A stretch of DNA of 10,807 bases from Verrucomicrobiota bacterium. GTDB lineage: Bacteria; Verrucomicrobiota; Verrucomicrobiia; Limisphaerales; UBA9464. The number at the start of each line of letters is the position of its first letter. Within the stretch, counting starts at the first letter, position 1. Below the pieces are notes generated by a model. The model was not told the DNA's origin. It searched no databases and worked only from the letters and a program-made list of their open reading frames with translations. Made by a program: the position numbers and the translations under genes. Where the stretch lies: assembly GCA_947464705.1 (NCBI GenBank), contig CANHYD010000048.1:1-10807 (forward strand). Direction: 5' to 3'. Shown one piece after another: positions 1-6,350 of the stretch.

Positions 1-1009
1 CACCGACAAGGACGCCGACCTGAGCGTCTTCAAAGGCAAAACCCTCGCTGTGCTCGGCTTCGGCTCCCAAGGCCACGCCCACGCGCTGAACCTCAAGGAA
101 TCCGGATGCAACGTCATCATCGGCCTCTATGAAGGTTCCAAGTCCATCAAGGTAGCCCGGGAAAAGGGCTTCGAGGTGCTCGCCAGCGCCGAGGCCGTCA
201 AGCGCGCCGATGTCATCATGATCGCGCTGCCCGACACCAAGCAGGCAGCCGCCTACGAGAAGGACATCGCCCCGAACCTGACCGCCGGCAAGACGCTGCT
301 CTTCAGCCACGGCTTCGCGATCCACTTCAAGACCATCGTTCCGCCGAAGGACGTCAACGTGATCCTCGTCGCCCCGAAAGGCCCGGGACACATCGTTCGT
401 CGTCAGTACACCGAGGGCAAGGGCGTCCCCAGCCTGATCGCCATCTATCAAAACCCCAGCCGCACCGCGAAGAAGATCGCCTTGGCTTGGGCCAAGGGCA
501 TCGGCGGCACCCGCGCCGGCGTCATCGAGACCACCTTCAAGGAAGAGACCGAAACCGACTTGTTCGGTGAGCAGACCGTTCTCTGCGGCGGTGCCAGCGC
601 GCTCGTCCAAGCCGGGTTCGAAGTGCTCGTCGAGGCGGGTTATTCGCCGGAGATGGCCTACTTCGAGTGCCTCCATGAGCTCAAGCTCATCGTTGACCTC
701 ATGAACGAGGCGGGCATCGCCGGCATGCGTTTCTCGATCTCCGAGACGGCCAAGTGGGGCGACGTCACCGTCGGCCCGAAGATCATCGACGCTTCGGTCA
801 AGAAGCGCATGAAGGCTGCCCTCAAGGACATCCAGACCGGCAAGTTCGCCAAGGATTGGGTCGCCGAGTACAAGGGTGGCTACAAGAAGTACAACGCCCT
901 GCTCGCCGCCGGCGAGAAGCACCCGATCGAGAAGACCGGTGCCAAGCTGCGCTCGATGATGCCCTGGATGCAGAAGCGCCAGATCAAGGGCGCTCAGGCC
1001 GCCTACTGA
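1..1009 (+). CDS. ilvC: Ketol-acid reductoisomerase, class I, 5'-truncated by window edge
   Basis: Cytoplasmic enzyme of valine, leucine and isoleucine synthesis; it isomerises and then reduces acetolactate or acetohydroxybutyrate using NAD(P)H and Mg2+. The reading frame is open from base 2, so the gene enters from outside; 335 codons are visible. Seen: Rossmann motif GFGSQGHAHAL (visible residues 19-29), HGFAIHF, APKGPGH, and the metal-binding ETDLFGEQ and ECLHELK segments. Adding four missing residues puts His107, Lys130, Asp190, Glu194, Glu226, Glu230 and Ser251 on the usual class I numbering, so only about four codons are lost. The total of about 339 residues is normal for class I. The cofactor loop reads GLYEGSKS: both phosphate-binding serines are present, but Tyr-Glu replaces the usual Arg-containing pair. 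A strong terminator follows directly, so ilvC ends its transcription unit. Confidence 0.97.
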   Translation, partial: TDKDADLSVFKGKTLAVLGFGSQGHAHALNLKESGCNVIIGLYEGSKSIKVAREKGFEVLASAEAVKRADVIMIALPDTKQAAAYEKDIAPNLTAGKTLLFSHGFAIHFKTIVPPKDVNVILVAPKGPGHIVRRQYTEGKGVPSLIAIYQNPSRTAKKIALAWAKGIGGTRAGVIETTFKEETETDLFGEQTVLCGGASALVQAGFEVLVEAGYSPEMAYFECLHELKLIVDLMNEAGIAGMRFSISETAKWGDVTVGPKIIDASVKKRMKAALKDIQTGKFAKDWVAEYKGGYKKYNALLAAGEKHPIEKTGAKLRSMMPWMQKRQIKGAQAAY

Positions 1010-1031
1010 CCGAGAGGTCTCCGCTGGACAC

Positions 1032-1073
1032 ACCGCCGGCCCTCCACCTCGGAGGTCCGGCGGTTTCTTTTTC
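1032..1073 (+). terminator. Rho-independent terminator of ilvC
   Basis: The hairpin has arms 1033-1045 (CCGCCGG, one mismatched base, CCTCC) and 1051-1063 (GGAGG, mismatch, CCGGCGG), a five-base loop, and a T-rich run (TTTCTTTTT) at 1064-1072. It lies 23 bases after the ilvC stop codon. The GC-rich stem followed at once by the T-run is the classic intrinsic terminator form. Confidence 0.93.
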
Positions 1074-1106
1074 CCGACTTCCCGACCCTTCAGCATCCCG
1101 TAGTCC

Positions 1107-1841
1107 ATGGCTCGCAGCGTGATCCTTGCAGGAACCATCCGATGCGATGGGTGTTGCCTGCCACCCCGCTGGTGTCTTTGCGCCGCGCTGCGTCCGGTGG
1201 TCAGCACCGTGGCGGTGGATGTGTTGATCCATCGCCGTGAGAACTGGCGCCCCACCAGCACCGGCAAGCTGGTGGCCCGCACCCTTCAGGGTTCGCGGAC
1301 CCATGTGTATCAGCGGGTCCAGCCACCCACGCGGGAAACCATTGTCCGTCCCGACCGAGAGCTTTGGATCCTGCACCCGGGCGGCGAACCCGTTGAGAAC
1401 TTGCTCCCGCGCCCTGCCGATCAACCCGCCCCTCAGGTGCTTCTGTTGGACGGCAACTGGGGACAGGCCGGTGAGATGCTTCGAGCGGTTCAGGGTTGGG
1501 GCCGGTTGGTCCGCCTCAGCCAAAGCGGAGCGAGTCGATACTGGCTGCGGTCTCAGGAAAGCCTGGACCAATTCTCCACGGCCGAGGCTCTCATTGCCGT
1601 GCTTCAATCGCTGGGAGACGTGGAAGCCGCCTCGCAGTTCGGGCTTCAATTCGAATTGCATGTCTATGCCACGCTTCGGGCTCGCGGCCACAAGGAGGCT
1701 GCCGAAACGTATCTGAAGGGGTCCTCTTTGCCGGCGGCATTCCCTGAATTTCTGAGTCAACTCAACGAGCGACGGCGCAATCCTTCCGAACCCAGCGCCT
1801 CCCGACTGGGACCTCATCCGCAGCCCGAGCGATTGGGCTGA
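1107..1841 (+). CDS. DTW-domain protein, probable tRNA-uridine aminocarboxypropyltransferase (TapT/YfiP-like)
   Basis: Members of the DTW family transfer the 3-amino-3-carboxypropyl group of SAM to a uridine in tRNA (acp3U47 in E. coli, by YfiP/TapT). The 244-residue product has the family layout: a Cys cluster C13, C16, C23, C25 (likely metal-binding), the H42-x2-E45-x3-P-T-S-T-G-K segment, a LLLDGNW motif at 112-118, SRYWLRS at 143-149, and S-T-A-E at 157-160 preceding the C-terminal helices. The signature D-x-T-W is D-G-N-W here, with Asn in place of Thr. The start at 1107 leaves 11 residues before the Cys cluster; there is no Shine-Dalgarno. It lies 33 bases beyond the ilvC terminator and 26 bases before the helicase gene, so it may be co-transcribed with the latter. 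The family call is firm; the exact tRNA target is inferred. Confidence 0.85.
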   Translation: MARSVILAGTIRCDGCCLPPRWCLCAALRPVVSTVAVDVLIHRRENWRPTSTGKLVARTLQGSRTHVYQRVQPPTRETIVRPDRELWILHPGGEPVENLLPRPADQPAPQVLLLDGNWGQAGEMLRAVQGWGRLVRLSQSGASRYWLRSQESLDQFSTAEALIAVLQSLGDVEAASQFGLQFELHVYATLRARGHKEAAETYLKGSSLPAAFPEFLSQLNERRRNPSEPSASRLGPHPQPERLG

Positions 1842-1867
1842 ATCCCGGTCATTTCCGCATTGGGATT

Positions 1868-4066
1868 TTGACCGTGAGCCCCTTTCATCCAGGGGTGGCG
1901 CGTGAGTACCAACTGAACCCCTTCCGTCCGCCGGCTGACCTGCGGATCGACTACGCGCAGGAACTCAACACCCAGCAGTATGAGGCAGTCACCGCGCCCC
2001 CGGGCCCTTGCCTGGTCCTCGCCGGTGCGGGTGCCGGCAAGACGCGCACCCTGACCTACCGCGTCGCCTGGCTCATCGAGCACGGCATCCCTGCTGACCG
2101 CATCCTCCTGCTGACCTTCACCAACAAGTCGGCCCGCGAAATGATGGAGCGCGTCGGAGACTTGCTCGGCGGCAGTATGGCAGACCTTTGGGGAGGCACC
2201 TTCCATTCGATTGGGGTTCGCATCCTGCGCTTGCACGCCGACCGACTCGGCTACCGTCGCGACTTCACCATCGCCGACCGCGAGGACGCCAAAGACCTGC
2301 TCAACGCCTGCATCACCGACGCGGGCATCGACGTGAAGGCCGTCCGCTTTCCCAAGGCGGAAGCGCTGTCGGACCTCTTCTCCATGCAGGTCAACACCGG
2401 GCAAACCTTGGAGGAAGTGACCGGCGGCGAAGAAGGTCCCTTTGCCGGCGTGATGGATTCCATCCGACTGGTCCAACGCCAGTATGCCGAGCGCAAGCGC
2501 AAGGCCGGGCTCATGGACTTCGATGACCTGCTGGTGCTCTGGCTGCGGCTGCTGCAGGACTTTCCCGACATTGCCGAGACCTACCAGCGCCGTTTCCAGT
2601 TCGTCCTGGTCGACGAGTACCAGGACACCAACATCCTCCAGGCCACGCTGCTGGACTGCCTGACCTTGCGAAACCGCAACCTCATGGCCGTCGGCGACGA
2701 CGCCCAGAGCATCTACTCGTGGCGCGGAGCCAACTTCGCCAACATCCTGAAATTTCCCGAACGCCATGCCGGCGCGAAGGTCTTCAAGATCGAGACCAAC
2801 TACCGCAGCACGCCGGAAATCCTCGCTCTGGCCAACGCTGCCATCGCCTCCAACCTGCGTCAGTTCCCCAAGGCCCTCCAAGCCCATCGGCCGCCGGGTC
2901 AAAAGCCAGCCCTCATCGTCTCAACGGATGCCCGCGAACAAGCCGCCTTCATCGCCCAACGCGCCCTAGAATTGCGCGATGAAGGGGTTTCCCTGAGCGA
3001 AGTCTGCGTCCTGTACCGCTCGCACTTCCATGCGCTGGAACTGCAAATGGAGCTGACCCGACGCAACATTCCCTTCGTCATCACCAGCGGCATCCGCTTC
3101 TTCGAACAGGCCCACATCAAGGACGTGGCAGCCTACCTCAAGCTGATCGCCAACCCCTCCGACGAACTGGCCTTCAAGCGCCTGGCCCGCATGCTGCCCG
3201 GCGTGGGCGGCAAGAGTGCCGACACGCTCTGGGCGGCCTTCAGCGCGCGGTTCCTTCCGTCGTCCGATTCAACCCCGGAATTCGAAGTCTCCGACAATGA
3301 TGGGGCCTTGCCTGCGGTTCGGCCCATCGCTCCTGAACTCAGCGCCATCAGCCGCAGCGTGCCTAAAAAAGCAGCGGTGGCTTGGGCTCAGTTCACCGCG
3401 ACCATCGCCCAATGCGAGAGTCCAGAACGCCGAAGCCAACCCGGCCGCCTGATCCGCTGGGTGCTGGAAGCCGACTACGAGGACTACGTTCGCAAGACCT
3501 ACGAAAACGCCCGCAACCGTCTGGAAGACCTCGCGCAGCTCGCGGCCTACGCCGATTCCTTCGAAGACACCAGCCTCTTTCTTTCGGAATTGGCTCTGCA
3601 ATCCAACATCGAAGCCGAGCAGAACAAGCCGAGGGACGGAGACGACGAGGATCGGTTGAAACTCTCGACCGTCCATCAGGCCAAGGGCCTCGAATTCCGG
3701 GCCGTGTTCATCATCATGCTCTGCGATGGTCTGTTTCCGAGCGGACGCTCGGCGGAGACCGCCGACGGCGAGGAGGAAGAGCGCCGGCTCTTCTACGTCG
3801 CGCTGACGCGGGCCAAGGACGAACTGTACCTCTGCCGTCCCCTGCTCCGCTTCATGGCGGGAGCGGGTGAGGCCTTCCAACCGGCGTCCCGCTTTCTGGG
3901 TGAATTCCCAGAGACTCTCGTTGAGGAGTGGAAAATCCACGCACCGGTCTTGCCCGTGTCTCCCCGAAGCCCACGCAGCAGTCCCGGCCGCTCTCCAGAT
4001 CCCGATCCCTTCCGTGATCCGGACCCCGATCCCGACCCCATCGACGACGGCGATGTGCCGTTCTGA
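1868..4066 (+). CDS. UvrD/PcrA/Rep-type superfamily 1A ATP-dependent 3'-5' DNA helicase with SSB-like C-terminal tip
   Basis: A DNA-unwinding motor of the UvrD/PcrA/Rep group, acting in repair or replication restart. All SF1A motifs are visible in the 732-residue product: Q motif LNTQQYEAV (33-41), Walker A AGAGAGKT (52-59), motif Ia TFTNKSA (83-89), Walker B VDEYQD (248-253), motif III GDDAQSIYSWRGA (276-288), motif IV NYRST (311-315), motif V STVHQAKGLEF (600-610) and motif VI LFYVALTRAKD (641-651). From about 695 the protein becomes Ser/Pro/Arg-rich, then an Asp-Pro repeat (711-724), and ends IDDGDVPF, closely like the DDDIPF tip of SSB. The start is TTG at 1868; GTG at 1874 would remove two residues and is an equal choice. 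No Shine-Dalgarno is seen. Which of UvrD, PcrA or Rep it replaces cannot be told from sequence alone. Confidence 0.93.
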   Translation: MTVSPFHPGVAREYQLNPFRPPADLRIDYAQELNTQQYEAVTAPPGPCLVLAGAGAGKTRTLTYRVAWLIEHGIPADRILLLTFTNKSAREMMERVGDLLGGSMADLWGGTFHSIGVRILRLHADRLGYRRDFTIADREDAKDLLNACITDAGIDVKAVRFPKAEALSDLFSMQVNTGQTLEEVTGGEEGPFAGVMDSIRLVQRQYAERKRKAGLMDFDDLLVLWLRLLQDFPDIAETYQRRFQFVLVDEYQDTNILQATLLDCLTLRNRNLMAVGDDAQSIYSWRGANFANILKFPERHAGAKVFKIETNYRSTPEILALANAAIASNLRQFPKALQAHRPPGQKPALIVSTDAREQAAFIAQRALELRDEGVSLSEVCVLYRSHFHALELQMELTRRNIPFVITSGIRFFEQAHIKDVAAYLKLIANPSDELAFKRLARMLPGVGGKSADTLWAAFSARFLPSSDSTPEFEVSDNDGALPAVRPIAPELSAISRSVPKKAAVAWAQFTATIAQCESPERRSQPGRLIRWVLEADYEDYVRKTYENARNRLEDLAQLAAYADSFEDTSLFLSELALQSNIEAEQNKPRDGDDEDRLKLSTVHQAKGLEFRAVFIIMLCDGLFPSGRSAETADGEEEERRLFYVALTRAKDELYLCRPLLRFMAGAGEAFQPASRFLGEFPETLVEEWKIHAPVLPVSPRSPRSSPGRSPDPDPFRDPDPDPDPIDDGDVPF
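3998..4063 (+). repeat. Asp-Pro codon repeat and acidic tip at helicase C-terminus
   Basis: This is a short degenerate tandem of GAT/GAC-CCN codons inside the helicase gene. It encodes a DP-repeat linker (residues 711-724) and then the acidic hydrophobic-ended tip, residues 725-732. Repeated codons of this kind can change length by replication slippage, so the linker length may vary between strains. The final Pro-Phe sits immediately before the stop codon at 4064. Confidence 0.6.
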
Positions 4067-4139
4067 AGAAAGCCTCCGTGGAGAGACCTCGTTACCCTCT
4101 CGTGCGCCCCTTCCCTTTCACCCTGATCGCCCAAGCCCC

Positions 4140-5171
4140 ATGCGCCATTCCCTGACCACCGCACCTGCCACGGATCCCACGGCCCTCTATCGCTATCGGG
4201 ACGGCCTATATGCCGAGGACTTGCTGATCCTTGCCCTGGTCCGAATGGACTTTTTCACGGCACTGACCGCGGAACCCACCGACCTGGAAGGACTGTGCTC
4301 GCGCCACCAACTCCACGCACGCCCGGCCGACGTGATGATCACGCTCTTCCGCGCCATGGGGCTCATCGAATTGTTGGAAGGCCGCTACACGGTGACCAAA
4401 ACTGCCCGGGAACATTTGGTCTCGTCGTCCCCGTGGTTTCTCGGCCCTTACTACGAGTCTCTGGTGGATCGACCCGTGGTGAAGGATCTCCTGAGGGTGC
4501 TGCAATCGGACCGGCCCGCCAACTGGGGCAGCCAAGCGTCCCAACCCGACTGGCACAAAGCCATGGAGAAGCCCGACTTCGCTCGCCAATTCACCCAAGC
4601 CATGGACTGTCGAGGCGTCTTTCTGGCACGGGCTCTCGCCGAACACCTGCCCATCCATCAGGCTCGTTCCCTGCTGGATATCGCCGGAGGATCAGGCATT
4701 TACGCCTGCTCCCTGTGCGCCCATTTCCCGGAACTCACAGCCACCGTGCTGGAGAAACCGCCGGTGGATGCGATTTGCGCTCAGGCCATTGCGGCCCGCG
4801 GATTCAGCGACCGGGTCCAGGTGGTGGCGGGTGACATGCTCTCTCAACCCCTGCCCCGCGGGCATGACCTGCACCTCTACTCCAATGTGCTGCACGACTG
4901 GGACATTCCCATCGTTCGAGAACTCCTGGCCCGCTCCTTCGAAGCCCTGCCCTCCGGCGGGCGACTGCTCATTCACGACGCGTTTCTCAACCGGGACAAA
5001 TCCGGCCCGCTCCACGTCGCCGAATATTCGGTGATGCTCATGCACGCCACGCAAGGCCGCTGCTACGGCGTGGGTGAAATGGAATCCTGGCTGCAGGCCA
5101 CCGGGTTCACCGATTGCCTTGAATTGCCCGGCGGCGCCGCCCGAAGCGGTCTGATTGCCACCAAGCCCTGA
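4140..5171 (+). CDS. SAM-dependent O-methyltransferase, family 2 (acetylserotonin/hydroxyneurosporene-type)
   Basis: This 343-residue protein has the two-part layout of family-2 small-molecule O-methyltransferases. An N-terminal helical/winged-helix dimerisation region (about 15-100) ends in the RYTVTKTAREHL segment. A Rossmann SAM-binding domain follows, with motif I LLDIAGGSG (178-186), the acidic residue ending strand 2 (E205), GDML (231-234), SNVLHDWD (248-255), LPSGGRLLIHD (270-280) and a closing ATGF segment. His252 of HDWD aligns with the catalytic base of plant and bacterial members. The reading frame is open much further upstream into the helicase gene, but the start at 4140 leaves a normal-length protein; no Shine-Dalgarno is seen. 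It lies 73 bases after the helicase. The substrate is unknown and there is no biosynthetic cluster around it to suggest one. Confidence 0.87.
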   Translation: MRHSLTTAPATDPTALYRYRDGLYAEDLLILALVRMDFFTALTAEPTDLEGLCSRHQLHARPADVMITLFRAMGLIELLEGRYTVTKTAREHLVSSSPWFLGPYYESLVDRPVVKDLLRVLQSDRPANWGSQASQPDWHKAMEKPDFARQFTQAMDCRGVFLARALAEHLPIHQARSLLDIAGGSGIYACSLCAHFPELTATVLEKPPVDAICAQAIAARGFSDRVQVVAGDMLSQPLPRGHDLHLYSNVLHDWDIPIVRELLARSFEALPSGGRLLIHDAFLNRDKSGPLHVAEYSVMLMHATQGRCYGVGEMESWLQATGFTDCLELPGGAARSGLIATKP

Positions 5172-5252
5172 GAGGTTTGAGAACGGGGTTGGCGCGCTCG
5201 ACGGACCGCCGCGTGCTCCAGCTTCACCAGGCCCGCGACTGCACCTCCGATT

Positions 5253-5275
5253 CTCAGTGCTTTGCCTGAGTTGGG
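5253..5275 (+). terminator. Weak possible terminator between convergent genes
   Basis: Arms CTCAG (5253-5257) and CTGAG (5266-5270), extended by a GC/GC pairing around a TTT loop with one bulged base, are followed by the short run TTGGGTT. The gap 5172-5279 separates the convergent methyltransferase and lpoB genes, where termination from one or both sides is expected. The stem is short and the T-run poor, so this is only a candidate; nothing better is visible in the gap. Confidence 0.25.
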
Positions 5276-5279
5276 TTAA

Positions 5280-5888
5280 TTACCAACCCACCGGAGCGCG
5301 CTTGCCCTGCTTGGTGATCGTCTTCTCCTCTTCCCAGACGGCCAAGCCATCCCGGGTGGCCAAGGCCATCTGGAACACGTAGGTCGACTCGCGCTGGTTA
5401 CCCTGACGAGTGCGGTTCTCGATGATCTTGCCCGACAAGGTGTAATCCGGACGACCAGCCACCTTCTGGGTGCCGAGGAATTGCTGTTCGCGCTTGGCTT
5501 CGGCTGCCAGAGGGTCTTCGGGACCACCCAGGCCTGCGGTGATGTCGGCGACGACCTTGCCGGTTCCCAGCAGCGCCACCCGGATCTTCTTCACCAGGAT
5601 GTCCGTATCGATCTGGATGCTGGTGTTGTTGACCATGCGGCTGATGGCCAAAATCGCCCGCCCATCGGGTCCGCTGCCCTTCAGGCTTCCGGAGTTGATG
5701 TGCTTGGAGATCAGCGAATTGATCATGGATTCGGAGGCCATGTTCCAATCTTGGACATTGATCTCACCCACATTGCTGAGGGTTCGGGTGCCGGCCGGAT
5801 CCACGTAAGTGGCCTGACTGGAGGCGCACCCTCCCAAGAGTGCGGCCGTGGCGACAACGAGGACGGTGGAGACAAGGGGGCGATTCAT
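5280..5888 (-). CDS. lpoB: Penicillin-binding protein activator LpoB, outer-membrane lipoprotein
   Basis: In E. coli LpoB is an outer-membrane lipoprotein that reaches through the peptidoglycan to switch on the synthase PBP1B. This 202-residue product has a lipoprotein signal peptide with lipobox LGGC (Cys21), followed by Ala, which favours the outer membrane. The family segments are clear: YVDPAGTRTLSNVGEINVQDW (28-48), SRMVNNTSIQIDTDIL (83-98), the KVVAD strand (111-115), YTLSGKIIENRT (149-160), and a conserved end WEEEKTITKQGKRAPVGW. The upstream in-frame start at 5924 would add 12 polar residues before the signal peptide, so the start at 5888 is preferred. E. coli LpoB has a long Pro-rich linker after the Cys; here only about seven residues precede the folded domain. 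It is last in the five-gene cluster, 36 bases after the ycfL-like gene. Confidence 0.9.
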   Translation of the reverse strand: MNRPLVSTVLVVATAALLGGCASSQATYVDPAGTRTLSNVGEINVQDWNMASESMINSLISKHINSGSLKGSGPDGRAILAISRMVNNTSIQIDTDILVKKIRVALLGTGKVVADITAGLGGPEDPLAAEAKREQQFLGTQKVAGRPDYTLSGKIIENRTRQGNQRESTYVFQMALATRDGLAVWEEEKTITKQGKRAPVGW

Positions 5889-5924
5889 GGTCGAACAGAC
5901 GAGTTCAGTCGGACGGAAAATCAA

Positions 5925-6350
5925 TTATCGGGCGTTTTCGTACAGCTTCAGGCGGAAATCACGGACTGAAGGATTCGGAGCCACCCCGTTGATGAACAAG
6001 GACTCCTTGCCCTCGACCTGGCGAATGACGGCCACCGACGAAGGGCCTTCGACCAGGTTACCGTCCTTGTCGAACCACTCCCACTTGTAGGCGAACCGCT
6101 GGTACCGGCGAGTGGTGTTCAGCACCTCGGCCTGCACCTTCAGAAATCCCCCCGGGCCATCGGAGACATTGACCCCCAGAATCTGGACTTTTCGAGCCAG
6201 GGATCCGTCGGTGATCACCCGCTTCTCCGAGACCATATTGCGCTGGAAGGCGGGTTGCGCGGTCTCGGTGGTGTTGACGGTCTGACAACCGGCCCCCAAA
6301 AGGAGCATCAGGGTGGCAGTGGCGAGGGCTCGGACAGGATTGAAGTTCAT
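5925..6350 (-). CDS. YcfL-like (DUF1425) lipoprotein
   Basis: A 141-residue lipoprotein precursor: hydrophobic signal peptide ending LLLGAGC with Cys22, the lipobox having Gly rather than Leu at -3. The mature part matches the YcfL/DUF1425 pattern, an immunoglobulin-like beta fold: KVQILGVNVSDGPGGFLKVQ (54-73), then alternating strands including YQRFAYKWEWFDKDGNLV and a final RDFRLKLYENAR. The molecular role is unknown. In E. coli ycfL lies directly upstream of lpoB, and the same order is kept here, which supports both calls and a shared envelope role. Its ATG overlaps the TGA of the preceding gene (ATGA), suggesting translational coupling. Confidence 0.87.
   Translation of the reverse strand: MNFNPVRALATATLMLLLGAGCQTVNTTETAQPAFQRNMVSEKRVITDGSLARKVQILGVNVSDGPGGFLKVQAEVLNTTRRYQRFAYKWEWFDKDGNLVEGPSSVAVIRQVEGKESLFINGVAPNPSVRDFRLKLYENAR

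Noticed and set aside
984..1817. Long - strand open frame (277 codons) opposite the DTW gene
   Set aside because: Composition-driven antisense frame in GC-rich DNA; product has no recognisable domains, whereas the + strand gene has clear family motifs.
1814..2902. Long - strand open frame (362 codons) opposite the helicase
   Set aside because: Lies wholly antisense to conserved helicase motifs and gives a Val/Gly/Gln-rich product with no domain pattern.
3867..4139. N-terminal extension of the O-methyltransferase overlapping the helicase
   Set aside because: The extension is Pro/Ser/Arg-rich out-of-frame helicase sequence; the Met at 4140 gives normal family length.
5481..5969. + strand open frames opposite lpoB
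   Set aside because: Asp/Gly-rich antisense frames with no start context or recognisable motif; lpoB is well supported.
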